A DNA stretch of 64,000 bases, taken from contig CAYXOL010000027.1 in assembly GCA_964467165.1 (NCBI GenBank), positions 5,720 to 69,719 on the forward strand. The letters run 5' to 3'. A program made the translations under genes and the position numbers. Of this stretch, positions 23,896-32,364 are shown one piece after another; position 1 is the first letter of the stretch; every line of letters starts with the position of its first letter. Below the pieces are notes generated by a model. The model searched no databases and was not told the origin of the DNA. It saw nothing but the letters and a program-made list of their open reading frames with translations. Source of the DNA: Clostridium_AD sp964467165 (GTDB lineage Bacteria > Bacillota > Clostridia > Clostridiales > Clostridiaceae).

Positions 23896-24243
23896 TTACG
23901 CTTTTTTATCTACTAAAACACCAGCCATTTCGCACATTTTAGCTACCATGTCTAGTATTTTTCTATTTGGAATTTCGTTTATCACTTCATTGGTATTGTC
24001 GTCAATTACCCTTACAATCATCTGGTTAAGCACATCATGTTTTTCATATTGAAGGTGGGTACCCTCACCTTCTAAAACTTTATTTATCTTACTTACTGCA
24101 CTTTTAATTTCTTTTTCACTATTTTCTTTTTCACTTAGAGAATTATTGATTTCTTCTGGCTTTGAAACCTTCGCATTTTGGGCAACATTATAAGCTTTAC
24201 TAAAATCTACGGATTTATTTCCACTAGCACCTCTAATTTCCAT
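23896..24243 (-). CDS. flaG: FlaG-family protein
   Basis: FlaG proteins affect filament length. This 115-residue protein has a variable N-terminal half and the conserved C-terminal pattern LQYEKHDVLNQMIVRVIDDN, then TNEVINEIPNRKILDMVAKM. It lies 15 nt after csrA in the late flagellar operon. Confidence 0.9.
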   Translation of the reverse strand: MEIRGASGNKSVDFSKAYNVAQNAKVSKPEEINNSLSEKENSEKEIKSAVSKINKVLEGEGTHLQYEKHDVLNQMIVRVIDDNTNEVINEIPNRKILDMVAKMCEMAGVLVDKKA

Positions 24244-24258
24244 ACTTTCCCTCCAAAT

Positions 24259-24474
24259 TTATTTTTTTAATTTTTCCAGTGTAGATGCATCAAAAGTCAT
24301 AGCCCTTTGGTTTTCATCTGTTACCTCTTCGTATAGTTCTGACCTTAAAATACCAATTTCTCTTGGTGCACTTATAGCAATTTTTACAGAGCCATTTTCG
24401 ATCTTAACTACAGTTATTTCCACATCATCACCTATGAGTAAGGATTCACCTTTTTTTCTACCTATCACTAACAT
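24259..24474 (-). CDS. csrA: Translational regulator CsrA
   Basis: CsrA is an RNA-binding dimer that blocks ribosome access at GGA motifs. The 71-residue protein has the standard start MLVIGRKKGESLLIGDDVEI and the RNA-binding segment with EIGILRSELYEEV. It has the slightly longer C-terminus typical of Firmicutes. fliW lies immediately upstream, and a perfect CsrA site lies in the major flagellin leader at 20744. This gives the complete FliW-CsrA-flagellin regulatory set within 6 kb. Confidence 0.97.
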   Translation of the reverse strand: MLVIGRKKGESLLIGDDVEITVVKIENGSVKIAISAPREIGILRSELYEEVTDENQRAMTFDASTLEKLKK

Positions 24475-24512
24475 ATATACATCCCCTTGCTCCTCTTTGC
24501 CGTAGATAACAA

Positions 24513-24950
24513 TTATTGTTGATTATTTTTATTAAATAGAGGTTGTTTAATTTTATATTTTTCATTATCTAATATTAGTTGTTCCCCTAATTTTTCTTTT
24601 ATATTAATAATAATGGGAGCCTTTAAGTTAGTAGTCATATTCTCAATATTGGAATTTAAAGTTACTGTTGTTAATACTAAAACGTCTTCTGTTTTATCTA
24701 TTTGAAGTTCCACTATATAATTGTCCGGTATTTTAAATTCATAATCCAAAGCCACGGTAAATGGAGATACTAATATTAGACCCACTTCAGTAGCCTCAAT
24801 TGAGTGTAATATGCTAAAAACATCGTTACCCTCTAATGGAAAAATTATAAAATTTTTCAACTCTTTAAATCCTGGTATACCTTTTTTAAATACTATAACA
24901 TCTTCATCAGCGTATGTTCTAACTCCATGATACTTAGTAACTATCTCCAT
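24513..24950 (-). CDS. fliW: Flagellar assembly factor FliW, CsrA antagonist
   Basis: FliW binds either flagellin or CsrA; when flagellin is exported, FliW frees to sequester CsrA. The 145-residue protein shows the family pattern: VIVFKKGIPGFKELKNFIIF, LHSIEATEVGLILVSPF, LVLTTVTLNS and LKAPIIINIK. It is preceded by flgL and followed by csrA. The C-terminal part is Asn/Gln-rich. Confidence 0.96.
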   Translation of the reverse strand: MEIVTKYHGVRTYADEDVIVFKKGIPGFKELKNFIIFPLEGNDVFSILHSIEATEVGLILVSPFTVALDYEFKIPDNYIVELQIDKTEDVLVLTTVTLNSNIENMTTNLKAPIIINIKEKLGEQLILDNEKYKIKQPLFNKNNQQ

Positions 24951-24997
24951 TACAAATCAGCTCCTTTTGTAAAAATCATTTTCCTTTTAACTCTCAC

Positions 24998-26002
24998 CTA
25001 TCTTAAATAATCAATCAATGACGGTTGAATTACCTTGGCGCTTGTTTGGAGTGATGCCATATATATAGTTTGCATAGTAGCATATTCCATTGCTTTTTCC
25101 GTAATATCTATATCCTCTGTCTTAGATAAGATTTCTGTCATATTAAAATTCGCATCTACATTTCTACTCTCGGCACTTTCCATTCTGTTTTGCTTTGATC
25201 CCACCTCTGAACGCACCTTTAATACATTTGTCATAGCAGCTTTAATACCAGTTAAGTCCTCATTGGTTAATTTTTCAGTATCACCTGAATCTAGATGCTC
25301 TGTAATGTTTTTAAAAAGACCCATTAGATTATCACCATCACCAGTACCTGTACCATAGTTTATAACTTGTGATGCTGTAACATTATATTCCATAGTCACA
25401 CCCTGAGATACTTCAACTAGGAGCTTGGAGTTTATTTGATTGTACTCTATAGTATCAGGGTTTGCATCATCTATTAGATCGATACCATCTAATGATCCTC
25501 CACCAATTTTCGCATATACTAATTTGGTATTCTGAGGTGATCCATCTGACTTCTTAGTTTCCACATCTACGGGTTTAGTAGTTCCTCTTGAGCCACCAAA
25601 AATATACTTACCATCAAAGCTGGTATTTAGTATCTGTGATACTTCTCCGATTTTTTGATTTATCTCATCCTTGATAGCTTGTCTTTGCTCATTACCATAG
25701 CCAGCATTCCCAGCAGATACCAAAAGTTCTTGAATCCTAGTAACTACATCTCCCATCTGTCCTAATGCTGTGTCCGTTGTATCAAGGCAATTAATTGAAT
25801 TTTGAATATTACTGTTATATTGTTTATTTGCATCTATCTCTGAATACATCTGCATTATTCTGGATGCTTTAAAAGGATCATCTGAAGCTTTTGTTATTTG
25901 TTTACCAGAAGACATTTGGTTCTGCACCTTACTCATATTGGTTAAATTTGTTCTCATATCTCTTAAAAAATTATTTGAAAGCATTTTATTGGTTATTCTC
26001 AT
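24998..26002 (-). CDS. flgL: Hook-filament junction protein FlgL
   Basis: FlgL forms the second junction ring between hook and filament. The 334-residue protein begins MRITNKMLSNNFLRDMRTNL, then TNMSKVQNQMSSGKQITKAS. It ends in a flagellin-like C-terminal helix (EKAMEYATMQTIYMASLQTS, then IDYLR). It follows flgK by about 40 nt. Confidence 0.96.
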   Translation of the reverse strand: MRITNKMLSNNFLRDMRTNLTNMSKVQNQMSSGKQITKASDDPFKASRIMQMYSEIDANKQYNSNIQNSINCLDTTDTALGQMGDVVTRIQELLVSAGNAGYGNEQRQAIKDEINQKIGEVSQILNTSFDGKYIFGGSRGTTKPVDVETKKSDGSPQNTKLVYAKIGGGSLDGIDLIDDANPDTIEYNQINSKLLVEVSQGVTMEYNVTASQVINYGTGTGDGDNLMGLFKNITEHLDSGDTEKLTNEDLTGIKAAMTNVLKVRSEVGSKQNRMESAESRNVDANFNMTEILSKTEDIDITEKAMEYATMQTIYMASLQTSAKVIQPSLIDYLR

Positions 26003-26040
26003 ATTTTCACCCCTTACTTAAGAACTGTAAACTCTACTAT

Positions 26041-27789
26041 TTATTTTTTTAAGCCATTAATAACTAGATCTAGAAGCTCATCAACGGTAGATATAATCTT
26101 TGCATTAGCTTGATAAGCATGTTGAAATTGAATCATATTAGCCATTTCCTCATCCAAGGATACACCGGATATAGAGGCCCTGGATTCCTCAAGCCCCGCA
26201 AGTAGTGCCTCATGGTTTGTTACTACTCTTTTGGCCTCTTGCGTCTGAACTGCCAGTCTATTAACTGTATCTTTAAAATAACCCCCAATAGTCATCCCAC
26301 TTAAACTTGAGTTAACCATCATCACTTCTAAGGTAGTATCTGGAGTAAATTTACCTGTCAGAAATGAATCTCTTGTCGTAGCTTGATCTATGCTTGGAAT
26401 GTCTAATCTTATATCTCTAAGTTTTGCAATTGCAAGTGCTCTATTTGCATCACCTGCTGCATTTTTTGATGCGTCATCGTTTTTTCCAACATTAATCAAC
26501 ATAACGTCATCAAGAATCTCCTTCTTAACAGTAATATTTCCTGCATTAATATCCTTTTCTCCAGGGCCTGTAGAATTATCTCTATTAACGAAAAACAATC
26601 CATCATTAGTGGCGGTATCACTTCCGCTATGCACCGCATTTATAGAAAATGCAATACTTTTAGCTAAACTATTTAACTCTCCTACATATTTATCTATATC
26701 CGCTTGTACAGACATATAGCCTTTTAATTCGCCTTTTGCTGGTGAAAACAAACTTAACTTTGAAAAGGTTGTAGTTATTGGAGTTTCCGGAATTGGTGCG
26801 CCATCTGCATCTATAGCAGATCCAGCTTTATTTGCCAAAAGAACTCGACCTTGGTCTAAACTTTTATATTCATCAGTGCTTAAGTCCATATTTAAAGTTA
26901 CTTTATTTGCTTCGCTGGACATGTCTCCATTTTTATAATAAATAACATTATAATTTACTTGTGGTAGAACTGTTGTTGCTGGCTGTGGAACTGTTGCCTC
27001 AATACTACTCACATAAGAAAATCTGCTAACCTCATCTTGACCAACAGACTTTACAAGATATGCCCCGTAACCATCTGCTTTAATATCTTCTCCACCTAGT
27101 GATTTCTTATCAATAGTAATCCCAAACTTTAAACTTAACTGATCCACTAGCAAATCTCTTTTGTCCATTAAATCATTGGGCTCATTTCCACCAACTTTTA
27201 CACTTATAACCTGTTGATTTAATACATTTAATTGATTAAGCATACTATTTACATCCACTACACTCTGCTTTATAACATCTTGACTGTTTCCTTTTAATTT
27301 TATTAACTGATTATAAGTATTATTCAATTCATCAGTAAGTGCTTTGGATTGTTGTGCCACTACGGTTCTTGAGTTTGAACTTTCTGGATGCAGAGAAAGG
27401 TCCTGCCAAGAATCAAAAACTTTACCTAATAGTTTTGATACTCCAGTATCACTAGGTTCATTCATAATGCTTTCTATCTCCGTGAGGAACTTTTCACGTG
27501 CTTGGTATAACCCACTAGTTCCATTCTCCGTTCTCACCTGGTAATCCAAAAAACTGTCTCTAATCCTTGTTATTGCTGAAATCTGTACCCCAGTACCTAA
27601 TTGTCCTGGTCCTATAGCATTATTCATTGTTGGCATACCAAAAGGCCTTGAAGTTTCCATAGTAGCCCTTTGCCTTGAATAGCCTTCTGTATTAGCATTG
27701 GCTATGTTATGACTTGTTACATCTAAAGCCTTTTGTTGAGCACTCATACCTCTAGTAGCTACATTAAAAGTTGAAAATAATCCTGACAT
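26041..27789 (-). CDS. flgK: Hook-filament junction protein FlgK
   Basis: FlgK is the first junction protein on the hook. The 582-residue protein has the rod/hook N-terminal motif (STFNVATRGMSAQQKALDVT, then NIANANTEGYSRQRATME). It has the matching C-terminus (GVSLDEEMANMIQFQHAYQA, then NAKIISTVDELLDLVINGL). It follows flgN by 13 nt, as expected for a chaperone-substrate pair. Confidence 0.97.
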   Translation of the reverse strand: MSGLFSTFNVATRGMSAQQKALDVTSHNIANANTEGYSRQRATMETSRPFGMPTMNNAIGPGQLGTGVQISAITRIRDSFLDYQVRTENGTSGLYQAREKFLTEIESIMNEPSDTGVSKLLGKVFDSWQDLSLHPESSNSRTVVAQQSKALTDELNNTYNQLIKLKGNSQDVIKQSVVDVNSMLNQLNVLNQQVISVKVGGNEPNDLMDKRDLLVDQLSLKFGITIDKKSLGGEDIKADGYGAYLVKSVGQDEVSRFSYVSSIEATVPQPATTVLPQVNYNVIYYKNGDMSSEANKVTLNMDLSTDEYKSLDQGRVLLANKAGSAIDADGAPIPETPITTTFSKLSLFSPAKGELKGYMSVQADIDKYVGELNSLAKSIAFSINAVHSGSDTATNDGLFFVNRDNSTGPGEKDINAGNITVKKEILDDVMLINVGKNDDASKNAAGDANRALAIAKLRDIRLDIPSIDQATTRDSFLTGKFTPDTTLEVMMVNSSLSGMTIGGYFKDTVNRLAVQTQEAKRVVTNHEALLAGLEESRASISGVSLDEEMANMIQFQHAYQANAKIISTVDELLDLVINGLKK

Positions 27790-27802
27790 CCTTCCACCCC
27801 AT

Positions 27803-28213
27803 CTATTTTTTTACTTTACCATATCCATTGTAAGTCTTTATCTCTCTTACTGGGTTTAAAACATTTAATATTCTATTTGTAAAACTAAGTCCTTGTTTTA
27901 TAAGTAATTCGTTTGTATCCTTCTGAAGCATAACTTCCTGTAATAAGTTTTTTATCTTAAAAAAATTATTTTCAAGTTCGTTATCGCGAAATTCTTCCAC
28001 TAAATCCCTCATAACCGAACTTTCCGTAAGCTTTCGCCTTTCAACTTCCATATGGGCTATGTTTTTATTCGCTTCTTTAATCTTACCTACGCAAGCTTCC
28101 AAGCCAAAAATATCATTAACAATTATACATCTATGTTGCTCTTCCAGTTCTGCTAAAAGAACCATTACAGCTTCTATTTCCTGACTCATGACACTATTTA
28201 GTTTGTCTTTCAT
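27803..28213 (-). CDS. flgN: FlgN-family export chaperone
   Basis: FlgN is the chaperone for FlgK and FlgL. The 136-residue protein is helical (IEAVMVLLAELEEQHRCIIV, then VGKIKEANKNIAHMEVERRK). Its position between flgM and flgK is the standard one. It starts 2 nt after the flgM stop, so the pair is coupled. Confidence 0.88.
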   Translation of the reverse strand: MKDKLNSVMSQEIEAVMVLLAELEEQHRCIIVNDIFGLEACVGKIKEANKNIAHMEVERRKLTESSVMRDLVEEFRDNELENNFFKIKNLLQEVMLQKDTNELLIKQGLSFTNRILNVLNPVREIKTYNGYGKVKK

Positions 28214-28215
28214 AA

Positions 28216-28488
28216 CTAAATATCTCTCCCCTTCATAATATCCATCATTTTAGTTGCTGTTAGCTTTGAATCTATCTTGTAGGTACCCTGCATTACCTGA
28301 TTTTTAATATCTTGCACTTTCTCCTTTGAATTAACTGATTTACTTTCTAAGGATAATGCACTTAAGTTTTTTGCTGCTGTGGATAATTCTAAGGTATCCC
28401 CTTTTTTAGGTGTTGTCTTGGCTTCTGCTTTAGGTTTATTATTTTTGTAGAAACTAACCACATTATTTTTTACTCCATCTATTTTCAT
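28216..28488 (-). CDS. flgM: Anti-sigma-28 factor FlgM
   Basis: FlgM holds the flagellar sigma factor inactive until the hook is complete. The 90-residue protein is basic at the N-terminus. Its C-terminal half has LELSTAAKNLSALSL, then VQDIKNQVMQGTYKIDSKLT, the usual FlgM sigma-binding pattern. A sigma-28-type promoter lies just upstream, giving feedback control. The sigma factor gene itself is not in this window. Confidence 0.92.
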   Translation of the reverse strand: MKIDGVKNNVVSFYKNNKPKAEAKTTPKKGDTLELSTAAKNLSALSLESKSVNSKEKVQDIKNQVMQGTYKIDSKLTATKMMDIMKGRDI

Positions 28489-28554
28489 CTCTAATCACTC
28501 CTAGCTTTTTATATCTTAATATTAGATTCCGTCTTTTTGCTTTATCTATTTCTA

Positions 28555-28581
28555 TTATCGTACACAAACTATTAAAGTTTA
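28555..28581 (-). promoter_or_regulatory. Sigma-28 promoter of the flgM late operon
   Basis: TAAA (28578-28581), 15 nt, then TACGATAA (28555-28562) on the minus strand, about 65 nt before the flgM start. The last base of the -10 differs from the flagellin promoters. It would drive flgM through the FliT-like gene. Confidence 0.8.
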
Positions 28582-28690
28582 TACATAATCCTTCAAAGTT
28601 TATATTCTAGTTAATTATTAGTCAATGTTAATAATTTGTTTACTTTATGTAATCATTTTTATCTGCTCTCTCTAAAAGCTCACAGATGTT

Positions 28691-28730
28691 CAAATAAAAA
28701 AAGGAATAAATTTTCTTTATTCCTTTTTTA
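28691..28730 (-). terminator. Terminator after fliY
   Basis: AAAAAAGGAATAAA pairs with TTTATTCCTTTTTT around a short loop immediately after the fliY stop. On the minus strand the stem ends in a long T run. It separates the chemotaxis operon from the flgM operon. Confidence 0.85.
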
Positions 28731-28731
28731 A

Positions 28732-29901
28732 CTATTCGACTATAGCTCTAACTCTTTCTTCTCCACTAATTATACTAGTAATTCTAACACCAAAATTCTC
28801 ATCTACAACTACCACTTCACCATATGCTACTTTTTTACCATTTACTAATATTTCTACTGGTTCTTCGGCAAGCTTATCAAGTTCAATTAGTGAACCTGTT
28901 CCCAAATTCAAAATATCCCTAATGTTCTTTTTAGTTTTCCCAAGTACCACGGAAATTTCCAATGGAACATCTAATATTAAATCTATGTTTCTAGGAGCAT
29001 TATAAGCAGAAGATTGGGTTAGCGGAGCAAAGGCTGCTTGCCTAACCTCTACTTGCGGCTGCTGCCTTTCAATTGGTTTTGCATAATACTCAGGTTGCAC
29101 TGGCGCGCTAGTATAAGCCTCTTCTCGCCTAGCTTCTGTCTTTACTGGCGCTTGTTCAACATTTGGTGTGCTAGCAGCTTCTGGTGTGCTAGGAGCTTTA
29201 GGCTCCTGAGCAGCTTCTTCTGTGCCCATCATAATATCCACTATTTTTTTAGCAGTTTCAATAGGGAGCACTTGCATTATAGCGCTATCCACTAAATCAC
29301 CAATAGTCAATTTAAATGCTACCTGAACAACTTGTTCATTTTCATCAATACTATCACTGAGTGGTGATGTGGATTCATCCCATATCTTAGACTCTGGCGG
29401 TGAAATATTTACCATTCTTCCAAACATTGTTGCCATAGATGTTGCAGCAGAACCAATCATCTGATTCATAGCTTCTGAAACAGCACTGATTTCAATTTCT
29501 GAAAGCGCTGTTGCGCCTTCTACTTTTCCATCCCCACCCATCATTAAACTAGCTATAACTGCAGCATCAGAAGATCTCATTATCAAAAGATTTCCCCCTG
29601 AGATACCACTTGTAAACTTAACGTCTAAAGCAATATTAGGAACTTCATATGAATCTCTTAATTCCTTTAACGTAGTAACTGACACTACAGGGGTTGCTAT
29701 ATTAACTGGTTGACCCGTTATAGTAGAAAGCGCTGTTGATGCTGATCCCATAGAAATATTTCCAACTTCGCCTAGCAGATCTCTCTCAATTTCAGAAAGT
29801 TCAAATTTCTTTACAGGTTCTGAGTTCATGTCTTCCGAGCTCATGCCACCACCGTTTAATAGAGCGTCGATTTCTTCTTGTGAAAGAAAGCCATTACTCA
29901 T
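28732..29901 (-). CDS. fliY: Motor switch phosphatase FliY
   Basis: FliY replaces FliN in Firmicutes and dephosphorylates CheY-P at the switch. The protein has about 389 residues: a short N-terminal CheY-binding-like segment (FLSQEEIDALLNGGG), then a CheC-like domain with two phosphatase sites. These are EVGNISMGSASTALS near residue 45 and EAMNQMIGSAATSM near 135. A Pro/Glu/Ala-rich linker (about 230-300) and a C-terminal FliN domain (LDVPLEISVVLGKTKKNIRD) follow. I start it at ATG 29901, because the frame's earlier start lies inside fliM and lacks a ribosome binding site. It overlaps the fliM end by 8 nt. Confidence 0.95.
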   Translation of the reverse strand: MSNGFLSQEEIDALLNGGGMSSEDMNSEPVKKFELSEIERDLLGEVGNISMGSASTALSTITGQPVNIATPVVSVTTLKELRDSYEVPNIALDVKFTSGISGGNLLIMRSSDAAVIASLMMGGDGKVEGATALSEIEISAVSEAMNQMIGSAATSMATMFGRMVNISPPESKIWDESTSPLSDSIDENEQVVQVAFKLTIGDLVDSAIMQVLPIETAKKIVDIMMGTEEAAQEPKAPSTPEAASTPNVEQAPVKTEARREEAYTSAPVQPEYYAKPIERQQPQVEVRQAAFAPLTQSSAYNAPRNIDLILDVPLEISVVLGKTKKNIRDILNLGTGSLIELDKLAEEPVEILVNGKKVAYGEVVVVDENFGVRITSIISGEERVRAIVE

Positions 29902-30889
29902 AATTTTCCACATCCTTATCTATTATATCTAATATCTGAATTCCTCTGTTTTTACCTATAATTCCGGGTTTACCTGAATAGCACAAGCTTCCCTCTACAA
30001 ATACTTTAATTGGGCTGTCACTCCTATTATCCAAAGTGATGACATCCCCCTCTGTTAATTGCAAGAATTCATCTACAGTAATATTTGTAGACCCTAGCAT
30101 TCCTGTCATTGGAACACTAATTATATTTAATCGACTTTTTAACTTATTTCTAGATTCATTTACAATTTCTTCATCATTCTCTCTAAACCAATACTGAACA
30201 ACAAGTTTATCAAGTACTTTTTCAATGCTTAAATAAGGAATACAAATATTTATAAATGAACTATTATTGTTAAGTTCTACTGAAAAAGTAATTAGAGCAA
30301 CCGGTTCATTTGGCGCTAGGGTTTGATTAAGTGCAGGATTAGTTTCTAAGGTCTCAATTTCTGGTTCTACTTCTAAAACATCCTCCCATGCAAGCTTAAG
30401 ATTAGCTATAAGCCCTGAAGTAACATTTCTTATTATATTCTTATCTATATCAGAAAATTCCTTTTGTTTAATTTTTCTGCTACCCATTCCACCTAGAAGT
30501 ATATCAATTACTTGAAAGGAGAACTGAGGATTGGTTTCAAATAGTATGGATCCACTTAAGGGCGGCATTTTAAATACAGTTAAGATTGTAGGATTAGAAA
30601 TTGAATGAATAAATTCTTCATAGGTTATTTGTTGAATACTTTCAATCTTAACCTTTACATTATTTCTTAGTTGTGCTGATAAATAACTTGATATTATTCT
30701 TCCATAATTATCATGAATGAGTTCAAGGGTTCTCAAATGATCCTTTGAAAATTTTTGAGGACTCCTAAAATCGTATAATTTTACTTTGTGCTTTTCCTCT
30801 TCACCCGGGAGCTGGTCTGTTTCTAATTCCCCAGAAGAAAGGGCAGATAGAAGTGAATCTATTTCACTTTGTGATAATACCTCTGCCAT
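29894..30889 (-). CDS. fliM: Flagellar motor switch protein FliM
   Basis: FliM is the C-ring protein that receives phosphorylated CheY. The 331-residue length is standard. It begins with the CheY-binding peptide (LSQSEIDSLLSALSSGE) and contains DNYGRIISSYLSAQLR and PPLSGSILFETNPQFSF. A C-terminal surface-presentation (FliN-like) domain closes it. It lies between cheW and fliY in the che/switch operon. Confidence 0.97.
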   Translation of the reverse strand: MAEVLSQSEIDSLLSALSSGELETDQLPGEEEKHKVKLYDFRSPQKFSKDHLRTLELIHDNYGRIISSYLSAQLRNNVKVKIESIQQITYEEFIHSISNPTILTVFKMPPLSGSILFETNPQFSFQVIDILLGGMGSRKIKQKEFSDIDKNIIRNVTSGLIANLKLAWEDVLEVEPEIETLETNPALNQTLAPNEPVALITFSVELNNNSSFINICIPYLSIEKVLDKLVVQYWFRENDEEIVNESRNKLKSRLNIISVPMTGMLGSTNITVDEFLQLTEGDVITLDNRSDSPIKVFVEGSLCYSGKPGIIGKNRGIQILDIIDKDVENYE

Positions 30890-30962
30890 ATTTCTACCTC
30901 ATTTCTCTGTATAAAGTATGAATTTTTCTTTATTTTTAAATAGCTTTTATCTAATAAAACTT

Positions 30963-31364
30963 TTATCCTTCTATAAGTTTACCAATGTCAATTAATGTTA
31001 TTATTCTATCCTTAAAATTTATAACCCCTTTGATATAAGTTTTCTTTCTATCACTTTCAACCTTTTCGATTGAATTTTCTTCGATTTCTAATACCTCATC
31101 AACTTGATCTACGGTTACCCCTACAGATTCTTCTTTAAGATTTAATATAATGATATTTTCTTGCGCACCGATACCATTTTCGATATCCAAAAGAAGATTT
31201 ATATCTAAGAGAGAAATTATAGTTCCCCTTAGGTTAATTAAGCCCTTTATATAATCCGCAGATTTAGGTACCTTTGTTATTTCCATCATATCATTAATAC
31301 TTTGAACCCTAGCTGCTTCTACTGCAAACTGCTCTTCATTAACTTTAAATACAACTACTTGCAT
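30963..31364 (-). CDS. cheW: Chemotaxis coupling protein CheW
   Basis: CheW links chemoreceptors to CheA. This 133-residue copy has the family pattern VVFKVNEEQFAVEAARVQSI, then YIKGLINLRGTIISLLDINL. Its second half contains VTVDQVDEVLEIE. It lies between cheY and fliM. A second, more divergent CheW-type gene is at 36852. Confidence 0.95.
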   Translation of the reverse strand: MQVVVFKVNEEQFAVEAARVQSINDMMEITKVPKSADYIKGLINLRGTIISLLDINLLLDIENGIGAQENIIILNLKEESVGVTVDQVDEVLEIEENSIEKVESDRKKTYIKGVINFKDRIITLIDIGKLIEG

Positions 31365-31377
31365 AATGCTTCCCCCC

Positions 31378-31737
31378 CTAGCCTACAACTTTTTTTATGG
31401 CTTCAAGAACCCTATCTGCTTGAAATGGTTTTACAATAAAATCCCTGGCACCAGCTCTTATTGCATCCATAACCATGCTTTGTTGTCCCATAGCGCTACA
31501 CATAATTATTTTTGCAGCAGGATCAAAAGCTTTTATTGCTTTAACAGCTTCAATTCCATCCATCTCAGGCATAGTAATATCCATGGTAACCACATCTGGT
31601 TTTTCTACTTTATATAGCTCCACAGCCTTTAGTCCATTGCTTGCTTCACCCACAATTTCAAATCCGTTTTTTTCTAATATATCCTTTATCATCATTCTCA
31701 TAAATGCCGCGTCATCAACAATTAATACTCTAGCCAT
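31378..31737 (-). CDS. cheY: Chemotaxis response regulator CheY
   Basis: CheY carries the signal from CheA to the motor. The 119-residue single receiver domain has acidic pair Asp8-Asp9, phosphorylation site Asp53 (VVTMDITMPEMDG), the Ser in MCSAMGQ, and Lys in FIVKPFQ. Its closest relatives are the flagellar CheY proteins of Firmicutes. It lies between cheC and cheW. Confidence 0.97.
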   Translation of the reverse strand: MARVLIVDDAAFMRMMIKDILEKNGFEIVGEASNGLKAVELYKVEKPDVVTMDITMPEMDGIEAVKAIKAFDPAAKIIMCSAMGQQSMVMDAIRAGARDFIVKPFQADRVLEAIKKVVG

Positions 31738-31753
31738 TTTATATAACCTCCAA

Positions 31754-32353
31754 TTAATTTACACCTAATGAATTTAGTATTTTCTCTAGTGATCCAGGCA
31801 TCGGTATATAGTAAAAATGCCCGCTTATTTTTTGATTTTTTTGTAAAAATTGTGTTTCTAAATCAAGTATATATTCATCAAATTGACCTGATTCAATAAA
31901 TGTAGTAGATAGTATTGCTCCCATCATATCTAGTGCAACAGCTGGCACTGATGGCATAATAACCAAATTTGTAAGTTTTGCTATGGCATTCATGTAGGAA
32001 CTTGAAATAATATTTCCTATTTCACATAATGCCGAACTTCCAATTTCAGTTATCTGTAGCTGCTCCTGGCCTAGTAAAGCTGATATGATTTTTAATGCCG
32101 TTTCCTTATCTAACGTAAATAAAATATTACCTGGTATATCTCCCAAAACTCTTACAATTACACCAATTACTACTTCTTCAATTCCGATTTTAGAAAATAT
32201 CTCATCAAAAGGAATAATATTTACTGAAGGAACAGCCATATCTATTTTTTCATTTAATAGGACTGATAGGGCTGTAGCTGCGTTTCCTGCGCCAATATTA
32301 CCTACTTCTTGCAGTACGTCTAATTGAACAGCACTAAGCTCAGAATACTCCAT
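31754..32353 (-). CDS. cheC: CheY-P phosphatase CheC
   Basis: CheC dephosphorylates CheY-P and is stimulated by CheD. The 199-residue protein contains both phosphatase motifs, DVLQEVGNIGAGNAATAL near residue 15 and ALCEIGNIISSSYMNAI near 105, with Glu and Asn intact. AAGGAGGAT precedes the ATG. It follows cheA by 11 nt. Its partner CheD is encoded in the same operon. Confidence 0.95.
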   Translation of the reverse strand: MEYSELSAVQLDVLQEVGNIGAGNAATALSVLLNEKIDMAVPSVNIIPFDEIFSKIGIEEVVIGVIVRVLGDIPGNILFTLDKETALKIISALLGQEQLQITEIGSSALCEIGNIISSSYMNAIAKLTNLVIMPSVPAVALDMMGAILSTTFIESGQFDEYILDLETQFLQKNQKISGHFYYIPMPGSLEKILNSLGVN

Positions 32354-32364
32354 ATTTATCCTCC

